Origin: Acinetobacter vivianii
GTDB taxonomy: Bacteria > Pseudomonadota > Gammaproteobacteria > Pseudomonadales > Moraxellaceae
DNA: 64,000 nucleotides
Assembly (NCBI RefSeq): GCF_014635885.1
Contig: NZ_BMDR01000002.1
Location: 386,251-450,250, forward strand
Direction: 5' to 3'
The position numbers were made by a program, and so were the translations under genes. This document shows, piece by piece, positions 1-11,853 of this stretch. Within the stretch, counting starts at the first letter, position 1; the number at the start of each line of letters is the position of its first letter. Under the pieces are notes generated by a model. The model was not told where the DNA came from. It searched no databases and saw only the letters and a list, made by a program, of their open reading frames with translations.

Positions 1-1
1 G

Positions 2-3000
2 GTTGATGGCGGACAGTTAGTCCTTGATGCAGACAGCACCATCAATGTCAGCATTACGGCAACAGATGCCGCAGGTAACACCGGTACTGTGACAGCAGAT
101 GCCAGCTACACCGTGGATATCACCACACCAGTGGTGGTGTTTGATCCAGTTGCAGGCGATGACATCGTCAATGCCGCAGAAGCAGGCGTAGACCAAACCA
201 TCAGTGGTGCGGTTGTAGGCGGCTTCACTGCAGGTGATGCAGTGACAGTTGTGGTCAATGGCAACAATTACAACACGACGGTACAGGCGGATGGTACATG
301 GAGCGTGACTGTTCCAGGTAGCGAGTTGACCGCAGATGCAGACAGCACTATTGAAGTGACTGTTGATGTAACGGGTACAGGACCGATCAGTGCAGATCAC
401 AACTATGTTGTAGATACCACTGCACCAGATACCACGGGTACCACACTGACTGTTGCACCAGTCACCACGGACAACACACTCAATGCTGCAGAATCAACGG
501 GCACAGTGACTGTGACAGGTACCTTAACCGGTATTCCTGCAGATGCAGCAACCACGGTGGTGACACTGCTTATCAATGGTGTGACATACACTGCAACTGT
601 TGATGCAGCGACAGGTAACTGGACTGCAGATGTAGCAGGTAGTGACTTACTTGCAGATCCAGATGCGACCATCGATGCGACAGCCACCTTCACCGATGCA
701 GCAGGCAACAGCAGCACAGTGACTGATACACAAACTTATACGGTGGATGTGACTGCACCAGCAGCGCCAGAGATTGATCCGGTCAATGGTACCGATCCAA
801 TCACCGGTACTGCAGAACCAGGTTCAACCGTAACTGTGACCTTCCCGGATGGCACAACCGTTGATGTGGTGACTGATCCAACCACAGGCGAATGGACTGT
901 ACCAAACCCAGGTGGCTTGGTGGATGGTGATACCATCACGGCAATTGCCACCGATCCTGCAGGCAACCCGTCTGTACCAGGTACAGAAACAGTGGATCTC
1001 ACTCCACCAAATCCAGCAGGTGCGACCTTAACGATTGATGATGTGACTGCAGACAACGTGTTGAATGCCGCAGAATCAACGGGCACAGTGACTGTGACAG
1101 GTACCTTAACCGGTATCCCGGCAGATGCAGCAACCACGGTGGTGACACTGCTTATCAATGGTGTGACATACACTGCAACTGTTGATGCAGCGACAGGTAA
1201 CTGGACTGCAGATGTAGCAGGTAGTGACTTACTTGCAGATCCAGATGCGACCATCGATGCGACAGCCACCTTCACCGATGCAGCAGGCAACAGCAGCACA
1301 GTGACTGATACACAAACTTATACGGTGGATGTGACTGCACCAGCAGCGCCAGAGATTGATCCGGTCAATGGTACCGATCCAATCACGGGTACCGCAGAAC
1401 CAGGTTCAACGGTGACTGTAACCTTCCCGGATGGCACAACAGTTGATGTAGTGACTGATCCAGTGACAGGCGAATGGAGCGTACCAAACCCAGGTGGCTT
1501 GGTGGATGGTGATACCATCACGGCAATTGCGACTGACCCTGCAGGTAACCCGTCTGTACCAGGTACAGAAACAGTGGATCTCACTCCACCAAATCCAGCA
1601 GGTGCAACCTTAACGATTGATGATGTGACTGCAGACAACGTGTTGAATGCCGCAGAATCAACTGGCACAGTGACTGTAACAGGTACCTTAACCGGAATCC
1701 CTGCAGATGCAGCAACCACGGTGGTGACACTGCTTATCAATGGCGTGACGTACACTGCAACTGTTGATGCAGCAGCGGGTACATGGACTGCAGATGTAGC
1801 GGGCAGTGATTTGCTGGCTGACAATGACAAGACTATCGCAGCCACAGCAACCTTCACGGATGCGGTAGGTAACAGCAGTAACATCACCGATACTCAAGTC
1901 TATACAGTGGATATTACGCCACCAGATAGTTCTACAACGACGGTCACAATTGATCCGATTACAGGAGACAATATTGTTGATTCAACTGAAGCTGGAGTGA
2001 ACCAAACCATTAGTGGTACGGTCACTGGAGAGTTTACGGTTGGTGATGCAGTCATCGTCAATGTAAATGGTGTGGATATCAGCACTACAGTTCAAGCGGG
2101 CGGTCTATGGAGTATCTCTGTAGCTGGTGCGGAGCTGGTTGCCGATGCTGATAAAGTGATTAATGTCACTGTTAAGGCGACAGATGCAGCAGGTAACGTG
2201 GGTGATGTGACAAGCGATGTTACTTATACTGTGAATACAGGTACCTTAATCGCTTACGATAACATTGGACATGCTGTCCTTAGCCCACAACCAGCATTGG
2301 TTCAAGATGATGTGAGCTTGGGTAGTACTTCATATCTATTGTTAACCTCATTGGCAGGTATTGATCTTCAACTTGGTGGTAACTCACTTGGCTTTGAGGT
2401 AGATCCAGGCCATGAAGGTACTGTGACCTTCCAATACAGTGGCTTAATTGATGCTGCATTGTTGTCCGACTATAAATTAGTTGTACAAAAATTTAATACG
2501 ACAACGAATCAATGGGAATCTATCCACGGCGATAGCGATGCTTCATTGCTTAGCCTGCACTTACTTGGTCTTGGCATTGGAAATGTTCCAGGTGTCGTAC
2601 TCGAAGGTTTGGAAGCGGGACAATACCGTGGCTTCTTGACTTACGATGGCTTATTAGGTGTTGGTGTACTGGGTACCTTGTCTGCGACGATGGATGATTA
2701 TGATCTATCGATCCCTGGCGGATATGAAGTCGGCAATGCAGAAGGTAACGTGATCCTTGATCCAGATCCAACAGGACAAGTCGATCAAATTACATCGACA
2801 ACGATCGTATCTTCTGTGAATGGCCATGCAATTGATGCCGATGGCGAAAGCTTCGATGGTTTATATGGAACGATTACCTTCCATCAAGATGGTAGTTATA
2901 CCTATGTTCCGTTCGCGAATGGTTCAGGTGTCGGTCAAACAGATCAATTCACCTATACCTTAACCGATCCGGTCACAGGTGCGACGACAGAAGCAAATCT

Positions 3001-6000
3001 GAATATTGTGTTCGATTCAATCCGTGCTGCGGACAACTTGGTTGAAGTGGAAATCAATCCACAATATCAATTGGTGGGCACAGAAACAGATTCGGCATTC
3101 TATGGCATCTTGTTGAATGTCGGAAATCTGGTCGACTTGCAATTGTTGACTGTGGATACCGTTGATTTCAATGTCGCTGCTGGACAAGAAGGTGTTGCAA
3201 CATTTAGCTTCAACAGCCTGATTGGTGCATCGGCACTCGGTAACTACAATGTCGTATTGCAAAAATACAATGAAGTGACTGGTCAATGGGAAGCGGTGAA
3301 TGGTACAGGTGACCGTTCATTATTGAATCTGACCTTATTAGGTACGACACCAACCGCGCAAATTGCTGGCTTGACTGAAGGCGAATATCGAGCATTCTTG
3401 TCCTTCAACGGTCTGCTTGGTGGTGCAGTCGGTGTGACCTTGAATGGTGAGGTGGATCTCTACAACCCTGCGGTGATCACTGGATACGATGTTGTTGCAG
3501 CACATGGTAACTTGATCTCTGATCCGAATACCAATGGTGCGATTGATATCGCAACGCCGAACAGCGTGATTAGTGAAATTAATGGCGTTGCTATCACTGG
3601 CTCTCCAACTACAGTGGCAGGTGATCACGGTACTTTAGTGATCTATCCAAATGGCGACTATACCTATACACCAAATCCTGACAGTGCTGGTTTAGGACAG
3701 GTAGATGAGTTTACTTATACCTTACGAGATCCAGCATCAGGTACGACTTCACAAGCGACCTTCTATGTTCACCTCGATAGTAAAGTTGTCGATATGAACT
3801 GGAACCCAGCGGATCCTTCAGAACCTGCAACAGTAACGATTATTGCAGCTGATGATGCAGTGAATGCTGGAATTAGCGCACAACCGCATCTTATTGAAGA
3901 TGATCGTGCACTGGGCAGCGCAACTTACCTTGCATTGCTATCGTTGGCGGGTATCAACCTACAAGCACCTTTACCATTTGTGAACAGCACAGTGAACTTC
4001 AATGTGGCTGCGGGTGAGCAAGGTACAGCAACATTCAAATATAGCAGTCTGATTAATGAAGGTGCATTGGGCGATTACCAACTTGTCGTACAGAAATTCA
4101 ATACCGTAACGAATCGTTGGGAATCGATTACGGGTAGCAGTGAAGCATCTTTACTTAACCTTAGTGTGTTAGGTATCGGCTTGAATGCAACTCCAGGAGT
4201 GGTTCTTGAAGGTCTGGAAGAAGGACAATATCGTGCCTTCATGACCTATAACGGCCTATATGGTAAGAGTATCCTCGGCACATTGACAGGTACCATGGAT
4301 GTCTTTGATCCAACACAAGTGGATTACACAGGTGTTGCGACAGAAGGCAACGTGATTACTGGTCTAGGTGTGGGCACCAATGCCGACTCAGTCACAGGCT
4401 ACACAGTTGTGGGTTCTGTAACGTTCAATGGTGTAACAACCACAGTTGATCTCACCAATGGTGCAACCATTGTCGGTCAATACGGAACACTGCAAATATT
4501 TGCAAATGGCGATTATATCTATACACCGAATAATACCAATGCAAATCTAGGTCTGGTGGATCACTTCACTTATACCTTGTCAGATCCATTGGGCGGCAAC
4601 TCGTCAAGTGCAAGTCTGGACTTCACGATTGGCAACAGTACGCCAGTGATTGCGGTAGATGACCTTGCAGTTGCCGAGATTAATCCGGAATATCTGCAAA
4701 TTGGTAATGATGTTGCGGTAGGCAGCTACTTATATCTAGCCTTAGTAAGCTTAACTGAGAATTTTGACTTCCAGTTGGGTGGACAAGGTGTCGGCTTTAC
4801 CTTGACTGACAACACCTTAAATGATGTGACGTTCAATTACAGTGCATTAATCGATGCAAGCTTGCTTGCTGACTATGTACTCGTGGTTCAGAAATTTGAT
4901 ACTGCGACAAATCAATGGGTAGCTGTACATGGTACAGGCGATGCTGATTTACTGAGCCTTGCAGCCTTTGGTGGTAATTCAATCACATTAGATGGTTTAG
5001 GTGCAGGTCAGTACAGAGCCTTTATGACCTATGCGGGTAGCGGTGTTGGTGTTAGCTTGCTGGGTACGCTTTCTGTTCAGAAAGATGTATTTGATGCAAC
5101 CAACATTACGGGTTACAGCGTAGAAGCTGCGGAAGGTAATGTGATCCATGACATTGGTCTCAATGGACATGCAGATACAGCCTCTGGCTTCAGTAGCATC
5201 ACCAGCGTTGAATTCAATGGTGTTGCACATGCCGTGAATGCGACGGGTGTCACAACGATTGTCGGTGACTACGGTACATTGTCGATTTACGCAAATGGTA
5301 ATTACAGCTATCAACCAACTGCCAATGCAAGTGGTGTGGGCCAAGTCGATCAATTTACCTATACCTTGACGGATGGTGTGAATTCATCGCAAGCCACCTT
5401 GTACTTCCATATTGATAGTGATGCTGTCGATATGACTTGGAATCCAACGGATCCTTCACAACCAGCTGATATCGTGGCTACACCTGTAGATGCGATTGAT
5501 GATGTGGTGTCTGCGGGTATTGATGTTGTTCCACAAGGTCAGTTGGGTGTTGCAGTCGGTTCAGCAAGTTATCTGTTACTGGTTGGATTGTCTGAGAACC
5601 TCAACCTCTCATTACTGGGTACACCGAGTGTGAAATTTAATATTGCAGCTGGACACGGCGCGGATGTGACATTCTCTTACGCACCAACAGTTTCACTGTC
5701 TTTATTCAACGACTACAAGGTGGTTCTGCAAGAAAAAGCAGCAGACGGTACTTGGCATAACATTGATGGTGGTTCAAGCACTGGATTGCTTAACATCGGT
5801 CTGTTAGGTAGTGGTGGTATTGGTGTAACAGTACCTGATCTAGGTCAGGGCGAATACCGTGCCTTCATGGTCTACACTGGTGTGGGCGTTGGTATCTTGG
5901 GTACCATGAGTGTAGTGAAAGATGACTTCGACTATACCGTTGCACCGACCAATACAGCGATTGAGGCTGAAGGCAATGTGTTAACAGGTGATTCAATTAC

Positions 6001-7510
6001 CTTGACCACACAGGTTTCAACAGTGACTTCAGAAGTTGCTGGTGCACCAACTGAAACGATTGGAACCAATACAACAATCGTTGGGGCTTACGGTACGCTG
6101 GTGATCTCTGCCAACGGTTCGTATACCTATACACCGAATACCACTGATTTGAGTGCGGTGGGCAAAGTCGATACATTTACCTATACCATCCGTGATGTTC
6201 TGACGGGCGCGACGGATACAGCGCAATTGCATATTCAGGTGGGTTCACCTGATGCAACTGTGGTTTGGGATACAGCCAACCCGGGCAATGATGGTGTTGT
6301 TGAGTTTGCTGCAAATGCAGATACTGCAACTGCAACAACAGACTTCTCGAATGCTAGAGATGCAGCAGTTGATGTAGATAGTCCTAATATTACGGTCAAT
6401 CTCATCGGTTCGACTTCTGTGACTTCGAATAGCTTTACAGTAGCGGCTGGAACAGTAGCCAATATTGATCTTGCTGCAGTCTATACTGCTCAGCCACTTG
6501 CGAGCTTGTTGCCAACGGTCAGCTATGTGATTCAACGTAGTACAGATGGCGGTTTGACATGGACCAATACCATCTATACGGGTTCACAAACTGCATTGGG
6601 TAGTCTGGCAACGATTCAGGCGGGCAGTGTAGCCTTCCAGGATAATGTCGATTATCTGGCAGCGGGTCTGTATCGAGTTCAATACACTTTACAAGGCATA
6701 TCTCTAGGCGCAACCACCTTAGATACAAGTGTCACTACAACAGCGATTCATTTGGATCAATACAGCTCTGAATGGATCAATGGTAACGTGTTACTCGGAG
6801 ATGATATTGGTGGGGTTGCGGATACAGGACTTCCAACACATGAGGGCTACAAACTTCAGGTGTGGGATAGTGTTGCTGGATCATATGTAGATGCTGTTGG
6901 ACAAAGCATTAATACAGGTAACGGTATCTTGATCATGCAGGCCAATGGTGCGTATGAATACCGTCCAAATGATGTCAATGTGACCACACATTTAACATCT
7001 GCGGATAGTATTGATTACAAGATCATTTCTGCAACAGGTACTGAGTCGATCTCAACCTTGAATATTGACTTGACTCATTCTGATTACAACCTGCTTTATA
7101 CCAGTACAGCTGCAAACGATACCTTCACGACTGGTACAGGATCAGATACCCTGATCTTCCAAATCCTGAATGGTAGTGCTGCATCTGCTGGTAATGGTGC
7201 AAATACAGGCGGTAATGGTGTTGATCACTGGACAGACTTTGTTGTTGGCAACACCAATACAGGTGCGGCGAATTACAATGATCAGGCGGACAAGATCGAT
7301 ATCCAGCATCTGTTGGATGGGGATCAAAATGCGCTTAATATTAGTGAATACCTACGCGTAACTACAAGTGGCGGTAATACAACGATTGAAATCGATCGTA
7401 ATGGTGACCCTGGTATTCTTGGTAGCAGTACTTATACACCATTGTTAGTACTTGAAGGTGTAACAACAGATCTGAATACACTGTTAAATAACAACCAGAT
7501 CATTTACTAA
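2..7510 (+). CDS. Bap-like giant type I-secreted adhesin (C-terminal part)
   Basis: The reading frame is open from base 2 with no stop until 7510, so the true start lies upstream and about 2500 C-terminal residues are visible. The first ~700 residues are bacterial Ig-like repeats rich in Thr, Val, Asp and Ala with linkers of the VDVTAP type. Then follow five modules of ~270 residues starting near 2245, 3028, 3850, 4656 and 5495, plus a degenerate sixth near 6310. Each holds a beta-rich half (VVQKF..TTNQW, GQYRAF.TY) and a half ending in YGTL.I..NG.Y.Y.P and DQFTYTL. The last ~140 residues (about 7065-7510, with ANDTF.TG.GSDTLIF and the acidic DHWTDF...ADKIDI) match the C-terminal target domain of T1SS-exported RTX-like adhesins. 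Family knowledge: Bap/BLP proteins build biofilm at the cell surface. I cannot tell Bap from a Bap-like paralogue without the N-terminus. Confidence 0.9.
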   Translation, partial: VDGGQLVLDADSTINVSITATDAAGNTGTVTADASYTVDITTPVVVFDPVAGDDIVNAAEAGVDQTISGAVVGGFTAGDAVTVVVNGNNYNTTVQADGTWSVTVPGSELTADADSTIEVTVDVTGTGPISADHNYVVDTTAPDTTGTTLTVAPVTTDNTLNAAESTGTVTVTGTLTGIPADAATTVVTLLINGVTYTATVDAATGNWTADVAGSDLLADPDATIDATATFTDAAGNSSTVTDTQTYTVDVTAPAAPEIDPVNGTDPITGTAEPGSTVTVTFPDGTTVDVVTDPTTGEWTVPNPGGLVDGDTITAIATDPAGNPSVPGTETVDLTPPNPAGATLTIDDVTADNVLNAAESTGTVTVTGTLTGIPADAATTVVTLLINGVTYTATVDAATGNWTADVAGSDLLADPDATIDATATFTDAAGNSSTVTDTQTYTVDVTAPAAPEIDPVNGTDPITGTAEPGSTVTVTFPDGTTVDVVTDPVTGEWSVPNPGGLVDGDTITAIATDPAGNPSVPGTETVDLTPPNPAGATLTIDDVTADNVLNAAESTGTVTVTGTLTGIPADAATTVVTLLINGVTYTATVDAAAGTWTADVAGSDLLADNDKTIAATATFTDAVGNSSNITDTQVYTVDITPPDSSTTTVTIDPITGDNIVDSTEAGVNQTISGTVTGEFTVGDAVIVNVNGVDISTTVQAGGLWSISVAGAELVADADKVINVTVKATDAAGNVGDVTSDVTYTVNTGTLIAYDNIGHAVLSPQPALVQDDVSLGSTSYLLLTSLAGIDLQLGGNSLGFEVDPGHEGTVTFQYSGLIDAALLSDYKLVVQKFNTTTNQWESIHGDSDASLLSLHLLGLGIGNVPGVVLEGLEAGQYRGFLTYDGLLGVGVLGTLSATMDDYDLSIPGGYEVGNAEGNVILDPDPTGQVDQITSTTIVSSVNGHAIDADGESFDGLYGTITFHQDGSYTYVPFANGSGVGQTDQFTYTLTDPVTGATTEANLNIVFDSIRAADNLVEVEINPQYQLVGTETDSAFYGILLNVGNLVDLQLLTVDTVDFNVAAGQEGVATFSFNSLIGASALGNYNVVLQKYNEVTGQWEAVNGTGDRSLLNLTLLGTTPTAQIAGLTEGEYRAFLSFNGLLGGAVGVTLNGEVDLYNPAVITGYDVVAAHGNLISDPNTNGAIDIATPNSVISEINGVAITGSPTTVAGDHGTLVIYPNGDYTYTPNPDSAGLGQVDEFTYTLRDPASGTTSQATFYVHLDSKVVDMNWNPADPSEPATVTIIAADDAVNAGISAQPHLIEDDRALGSATYLALLSLAGINLQAPLPFVNSTVNFNVAAGEQGTATFKYSSLINEGALGDYQLVVQKFNTVTNRWESITGSSEASLLNLSVLGIGLNATPGVVLEGLEEGQYRAFMTYNGLYGKSILGTLTGTMDVFDPTQVDYTGVATEGNVITGLGVGTNADSVTGYTVVGSVTFNGVTTTVDLTNGATIVGQYGTLQIFANGDYIYTPNNTNANLGLVDHFTYTLSDPLGGNSSSASLDFTIGNSTPVIAVDDLAVAEINPEYLQIGNDVAVGSYLYLALVSLTENFDFQLGGQGVGFTLTDNTLNDVTFNYSALIDASLLADYVLVVQKFDTATNQWVAVHGTGDADLLSLAAFGGNSITLDGLGAGQYRAFMTYAGSGVGVSLLGTLSVQKDVFDATNITGYSVEAAEGNVIHDIGLNGHADTASGFSSITSVEFNGVAHAVNATGVTTIVGDYGTLSIYANGNYSYQPTANASGVGQVDQFTYTLTDGVNSSQATLYFHIDSDAVDMTWNPTDPSQPADIVATPVDAIDDVVSAGIDVVPQGQLGVAVGSASYLLLVGLSENLNLSLLGTPSVKFNIAAGHGADVTFSYAPTVSLSLFNDYKVVLQEKAADGTWHNIDGGSSTGLLNIGLLGSGGIGVTVPDLGQGEYRAFMVYTGVGVGILGTMSVVKDDFDYTVAPTNTAIEAEGNVLTGDSITLTTQVSTVTSEVAGAPTETIGTNTTIVGAYGTLVISANGSYTYTPNTTDLSAVGKVDTFTYTIRDVLTGATDTAQLHIQVGSPDATVVWDTANPGNDGVVEFAANADTATATTDFSNARDAAVDVDSPNITVNLIGSTSVTSNSFTVAAGTVANIDLAAVYTAQPLASLLPTVSYVIQRSTDGGLTWTNTIYTGSQTALGSLATIQAGSVAFQDNVDYLAAGLYRVQYTLQGISLGATTLDTSVTTTAIHLDQYSSEWINGNVLLGDDIGGVADTGLPTHEGYKLQVWDSVAGSYVDAVGQSINTGNGILIMQANGAYEYRPNDVNVTTHLTSADSIDYKIISATGTESISTLNIDLTHSDYNLLYTSTAANDTFTTGTGSDTLIFQILNGSAASAGNGANTGGNGVDHWTDFVVGNTNTGAANYNDQADKIDIQHLLDGDQNALNISEYLRVTTSGGNTTIEIDRNGDPGILGSSTYTPLLVLEGVTTDLNTLLNNNQIIY
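488..1890 (+). repeat. 582-bp tandem repeat in adhesin gene
   Basis: Identical anchors (gcagaatcaac) fall at 488, 1070 and 1652, an exact 582-bp (194-codon) period. Copies 488-1069 and 1070-1651 are nearly identical at DNA level over their full length. The third copy, from 1652, matches for about 240 bp before diverging. The period is a whole number of codons, so unequal recombination would change adhesin length without breaking the frame. Confidence 0.9.
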
Positions 7511-7530
7511 TCCTAAAGCTTTAGCATAAA

Positions 7531-7555
7531 AAGAGAACCTTCGGGTTCTCTTTTT
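7531..7555 (+). terminator. Rho-independent terminator of adhesin gene
   Basis: A 9-bp stem AAGAGAACC/GGTTCTCTT with a TTCG tetraloop is followed by a T run, 20 bp after the adhesin stop codon. Confidence 0.9.
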
Positions 7556-7625
7556 CATTTTGAGAAGATCATAAAAATTTGTGCTATCTTGTTTAAAACG
7601 CTTAAAAATTCTAACAACTGCATCT

Positions 7626-9290
7626 ATGACGATTACGACGATTTCAGCACTTGAACAACTCAAAAACCAACTCAGCGCTTACTTTGAAAAGGTTCAGCAA
7701 CATTTGGGTTTAACCGACACGGTTATTTTCTTGTCTTATGGTGAAAGAACACAACGTTGCCACGTCTGGAATACATCTTTGACCGAGTTTCAATATACGC
7801 AACAGGAGCTGTTTACCTTTCTTGATCAAGAATTGCAGGCACAGGGACAACTGGCAGAATTTTTAAAATTCGATCTGGCCTATAACATCCAGTCAGAATA
7901 CTGGCAGAAAATCGAGCAAGACTTAAAATGCCAATTTCATAATAATCATTATCGCAAAGGCATCAGTTTTGATCAGGATTTCCAGATCTGTTTTTTGGAA
8001 CAGGAGCTTTATGGTAAGGCGATTATCCGTGGCTTGAGCTATGACACGCCCAACTTTTTTGATCAAGATAATCTGGATGCCAGTATTTCAAAGAAATATC
8101 CGCATCAAGCGCATCCAGTCCAGTTCAATCAAATCCAGCAGGTCTGGAGCTTCGATAGCCATGCCGTATTTTATGAAAATGGTCAATTATTACCCTTGCA
8201 CAGCCAATTCACTGAAAATGGTGTCCGCTATTTAACTGAGTCCAAAAAACAGCATTTCACGCAGATGATTGAGGGTAACGCCCAGTTTCTTGAACAGCAG
8301 ATTCAGGCGGATGGACGTTTTATCTATGGTTTTTTCCCCGCCTATGACCGTGAAATCCGTAGCTATAATACAGTGCGGCACTGTACTTCGACTTATGCCT
8401 TGATTGAGACGCTGACCCTACATTCACAACAGCAAAGAATCGCAAAAATCCAAACAGCCATTGAATATGCCTTAAAACATTTTTATATCGAAAAGCAAAA
8501 TGATCTGGCCTATATGCGAGATGGTGCAGATCTAAACCAACTGAATGAAATCAAACTGGGTGCCAATGCCGCTGCGATTTTAATGTTGAGTAAATATCAG
8601 GAAATAACAGGGAATGATCAGTATCTGAGATATGCCCAAGCTTTGGCCAATGGCATTTTGTCGATGGTGAATGCAGCAGGGGAAACCGTGCATGTTCTTC
8701 ATTATCCTGACTATAGTGTAAAAGAGCAGTTCCGCATTATTTATTATGATGGTGAAGCGGCTTTGGCCTTGTTACGTCTGTATCAGCTACAGGCCGATGA
8801 AAAGCTGTTGAACACAGTCAAGCGTATGTTCGAGCGTTTTATCGAACAAAAGTATGATAGTTATCATGACCATTGGCTAAGTTACTGTACCAATGAGCTC
8901 ACCAAAATTTGTCCAGAAGAAAAATATTTTCAATTTGGTATCAATAATTACCTCAGGCATCTGGTGTTTATCCGCAATCGTAAAACAGCTTATGCCACTT
9001 TGCTGGAAATGATGATGGCGGCTTATCAAATGCTATGTCGGATTCGGGATTTGGGTTTGCATGAGCTAATTGTAAAAGCACAGTTTGAGGATTTAAAAAA
9101 ACTGATCGAATTTCGTAGTGATTTTCAGCGCACAGGGTTTTTCTATCCTGAAGTGGCCATGTATATGGCATGTCCTGAGAAGTGCCTCAATGCCTTTTAT
9201 GTCCGGCATGACCGCTTCCGTGTCCGTATTGATGATCAGGAACATAATCTTTCTGGTTATGTGGCCTATGTTCAGCATTTCGAAAACTGA
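7626..9290 (+). CDS. Alpha/alpha-toroid-like protein of unknown function
   Basis: A soluble protein of ~554 residues with no signal peptide or membrane segment. The frame extends to a TTG at 7581, but the ATG at 7626 is the more natural start; no strong ribosome site is visible for either. The C-terminal half has helix-pair spacing with motifs such as FFPAYDREIRSYNTVRH, LGANAAAILMLSKY and YYDGEAALALLRLY. This resembles alpha/alpha-barrel glycosidases and epimerases (glucuronyl C5-epimerase or lanthionine-cyclase-like toroids), an inference from pattern only. It lies 19 bp upstream of a CapA-like gene with a clear ribosome site between them, so the two are probably one operon, perhaps acting on a surface polymer. 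Specific substrate unknown. Confidence 0.7.
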   Translation: MTITTISALEQLKNQLSAYFEKVQQHLGLTDTVIFLSYGERTQRCHVWNTSLTEFQYTQQELFTFLDQELQAQGQLAEFLKFDLAYNIQSEYWQKIEQDLKCQFHNNHYRKGISFDQDFQICFLEQELYGKAIIRGLSYDTPNFFDQDNLDASISKKYPHQAHPVQFNQIQQVWSFDSHAVFYENGQLLPLHSQFTENGVRYLTESKKQHFTQMIEGNAQFLEQQIQADGRFIYGFFPAYDREIRSYNTVRHCTSTYALIETLTLHSQQQRIAKIQTAIEYALKHFYIEKQNDLAYMRDGADLNQLNEIKLGANAAAILMLSKYQEITGNDQYLRYAQALANGILSMVNAAGETVHVLHYPDYSVKEQFRIIYYDGEAALALLRLYQLQADEKLLNTVKRMFERFIEQKYDSYHDHWLSYCTNELTKICPEEKYFQFGINNYLRHLVFIRNRKTAYATLLEMMMAAYQMLCRIRDLGLHELIVKAQFEDLKKLIEFRSDFQRTGFFYPEVAMYMACPEKCLNAFYVRHDRFRVRIDDQEHNLSGYVAYVQHFEN

Positions 9291-9309
9291 ATTATTGAGG
9301 ATGAAATAA

Positions 9310-11037
9310 ATGAGCCTTCCTCAAGAGATCAAGATCATCAGCCAAATCGGCAATGAGAATTTTCAGCATCCGCTCTGGCAAACTGAAATCGCAGGGGAAT
9401 GTGGTGACTGGATTTTAGTTTATCTGACTTTGCAACGTATCCTCGCAGGTCATTTGCAATTTGAGGATCGAATTGTAATAGAGCAACAGTTTGAACAGAG
9501 CGATCAACAAGCACAGTTTTTGAAACAGGACACTTCTGTTTTAGCGCTATTGCAATATTGGGGTTTTACCCAAACACTTGAGCATAAGCAGGCACTTGGC
9601 TGGACTTTGTTTGGAGATTGGCAGCAGGCTCAAATTCAGATGGAGCAGACCGCCCAGCGATTTGGATTACGGCTTCCTCATCCAGAGCATTATGCGCAAA
9701 ATACCCTGCAAAATTTAGCAAGTCTGGCACAAGCCATTTTTGAAATGCCTTTGCCCTTATTGCACAAGGTATTTGTCAAAACATTCAACCTTGCAGGACG
9801 GGAGATTGCGCCATTCAGTGCTGTATTAACCTGTCACCAGCTTGATGCTGTTCTCATTTTCTCTCATCAGCAGCACCCTTATTATTTCTCTTATTGCCAT
9901 GAAAATCAGAGTCTGGGCATTTTTCATCTCTTGGATGATTTGCATCGGATTGATCATTTGGTGCCGTATTATCACTATTTTGAACAAGGGGTATTGCCTG
10001 CCAAACAGATTCAGGCAAAAAGTGAATGGATCAATATCATTGGCGATACCTATTTTGGTGAGTTCTATACAAATAAAAGAAAAAACAAGGAAATAGAAGA
10101 TGCGTTACAACGTTATGGCTATGCGTATTCTTTTGAGAAGATCAAACATTTTTTCCACCAAGATGAGATCAATATTGCCAATTTTGAAGCTGTGTTCAAC
10201 CTTGATGAAAGCTCTCCATTAACAGATAAAAAAGCCTTTATTTTGGGTGCACAACCTAAGCAAACGCTGGACGAATTTAAGCGGATACATTTGAATACCT
10301 TGTGCCTCGCCAATAATCATTTAAAGGACTATGGTGAACCAAGTCTCACACATACTTTGGCGCTGCTAGATCAAGCCGAGATCAATTTTATCGGGGCAGG
10401 CAATGATCAGCAGAAAGCCCACCAATGCCTGCAAATCCATAATGAACAGCAAAGTGTTGCGATTTTTAATGGCTATTGGCATCGGCAGACGGCCTACCAG
10501 CAATATGATTTTTATGCACTGGGACGGAGTGCAGGTGTGGCGAGTATCAACGCCATTCTATTTGAACAAATCATGCAGTATCGAGTGCAATATCCACAGC
10601 ATAAGATTATTGTGATTTGTCATTGGGGTATCGATTTTAAAAGCACGCATCCTGAGCAGGAAAAGCTTGCGCGGGTGTTAACCCAGATCGGTGCTGATCT
10701 TGTGATTGGTCATGGGTCACATACCATTCAGCCTATTCAACGGATGAACCATAAACCCGTGATCTTCGGGATTGGTAATGGTGTGTTTAATAGCAATGGC
10801 GAGTTTGAAAAATATCAGGCGTTGCCATATGGGCTGGTGGTTCGAATTAATTTAAAAGCACAAAGTGTACAGCTTTATCCAATCTTCACTGATAATTTAC
10901 AGAGCTTTTGGCAGCCTTATCCTGTGAATGAAACACAGTTTGAACAGGCACAGCATTTTTTAATCCGTCAACTTAACGCAGCAGATTACACTTTGGGACA
11001 AGATCAATTAGGGGCTTATATACAACTGAAATTTTAA
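9310..11037 (+). CDS. CapA-family (PGA_cap) metallophosphatase-like protein
   Basis: A 575-residue protein. The C-terminal half, from about residue 243, carries the calcineurin-like CapA/PgsA signature in order: IIGDTYFGE, IANFEAVF, LANNHLKDYG, CHWGIDF, IGHGSHTIQP and IGNGVFNS. The N-terminal ~240 residues are not part of the usual CapA fold and I do not recognise them. No signal peptide or TM anchor is visible, unlike classical membrane CapA, so it may be cytoplasmic. The start is supported by a TGAGGA ribosome site 8-10 bp upstream. It follows the toroid-like gene by 19 bp. The stop overlaps that of the convergent metalloprotease gene by 4 bp. CapA relatives act in poly-gamma-glutamate export, but no capB/capC partner is here, so the substrate is unknown. 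Confidence 0.8.
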   Translation: MSLPQEIKIISQIGNENFQHPLWQTEIAGECGDWILVYLTLQRILAGHLQFEDRIVIEQQFEQSDQQAQFLKQDTSVLALLQYWGFTQTLEHKQALGWTLFGDWQQAQIQMEQTAQRFGLRLPHPEHYAQNTLQNLASLAQAIFEMPLPLLHKVFVKTFNLAGREIAPFSAVLTCHQLDAVLIFSHQQHPYYFSYCHENQSLGIFHLLDDLHRIDHLVPYYHYFEQGVLPAKQIQAKSEWINIIGDTYFGEFYTNKRKNKEIEDALQRYGYAYSFEKIKHFFHQDEINIANFEAVFNLDESSPLTDKKAFILGAQPKQTLDEFKRIHLNTLCLANNHLKDYGEPSLTHTLALLDQAEINFIGAGNDQQKAHQCLQIHNEQQSVAIFNGYWHRQTAYQQYDFYALGRSAGVASINAILFEQIMQYRVQYPQHKIIVICHWGIDFKSTHPEQEKLARVLTQIGADLVIGHGSHTIQPIQRMNHKPVIFGIGNGVFNSNGEFEKYQALPYGLVVRINLKAQSVQLYPIFTDNLQSFWQPYPVNETQFEQAQHFLIRQLNAADYTLGQDQLGAYIQLKF

Positions 11038-11762
11038 GGATAACGGTTGTAATTATCGAGCATGATGCTGAGCTGTTCTTTGGTGAAGCCGAGATTACGT
11101 AAGCCACCGCTACCGAGTTTACAGTCGTAACTGGTCATAATATTGGTTGGTGTGGCTTTGGTCGCTTTAGGAGCACAGACATGGCTTAAGCCAAAAGCAT
11201 GTCCCATCTCGTGCACACTGGCGGCTTGAATCTGATAATTTAGACGCTCCCAGTCGATCAGGATAAAAGGCTGCCCACGATTTCTAAAACCCCAACTGGT
11301 CACGTCGGCATATTTGAGTTTATCGCCGTATGAATCATAAATAATGAAGAGGACTTCTTTGCTTTTGCGACGGGGAAAACAGCTTTTAACGGCGCTAGGA
11401 ATATGATCAGCAATTAACGCTCTAGGCTGGTTGAGTTGATTGGCCAGATCACATTTTCGTTTACTAAAGTCCTGATAAGAATAATAACGATGTATTTTGA
11501 ACTTAAAGATTTTTTGACTATCTTCATCGACAAAATACTGGTTTAAGATCCCCAGTTCTTTATACATTTGCAGTTTCGTATCAAAGGCTTGGGCTTCTGG
11601 GCGATTGGTGGTAAAAATAAAACTGACATTGACGACAGGTAGATCATCAGAAGAACCTGAATGATATTTATAAGGTGTGATTTTTACAGGTGATTTTTGA
11701 GTCGTACAGGATGCACTAAAGATCAGACAAAATACTGTCAGCGCTGTGAGTTTTAACCGCAT
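11034..11762 (-). CDS. Lipoprotein zinc metalloprotease (HExxHxxGLxH)
   Basis: I start the gene at the internal Met at 11762 because it gives a clean lipoprotein signal (MRLKLTALTVFCLIFSASC, lipobox SASC) and has a GAGAG ribosome site 8-10 bp upstream; an upstream in-frame start at 11807 would bury the signal. The mature protein carries HEMGHAFGLSH near its C-terminus, the metzincin-type zinc site HExxHxxGxxH, followed by a Met in NIMTSY that fits the Met-turn. It is therefore probably an envelope-anchored zinc peptidase of the archaemetzincin/matrixin-like group. The substrate is unknown. Confidence 0.75.
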   Translation of the reverse strand: MRLKLTALTVFCLIFSASCTTQKSPVKITPYKYHSGSSDDLPVVNVSFIFTTNRPEAQAFDTKLQMYKELGILNQYFVDEDSQKIFKFKIHRYYSYQDFSKRKCDLANQLNQPRALIADHIPSAVKSCFPRRKSKEVLFIIYDSYGDKLKYADVTSWGFRNRGQPFILIDWERLNYQIQAASVHEMGHAFGLSHVCAPKATKATPTNIMTSYDCKLGSGGLRNLGFTKEQLSIMLDNYNRYP

Positions 11763-11853
11763 TTTTGTTCTCTCAAGTCGTAGAGTTTTAATTATTGTGT
11801 TTAGCATTTTCGCATGATTTTTATCATCTTAGCAGATTTTTATAGGTTGTATT

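Noticed and set aside
403..1887. Three long minus-strand ORFs inside the adhesin gene with repeated sequences
   Set aside because: They mirror the 582-bp tandem repeats of the real gene. Their products are low-complexity Val/Ser/Thr shadows with no domains or ribosome sites.
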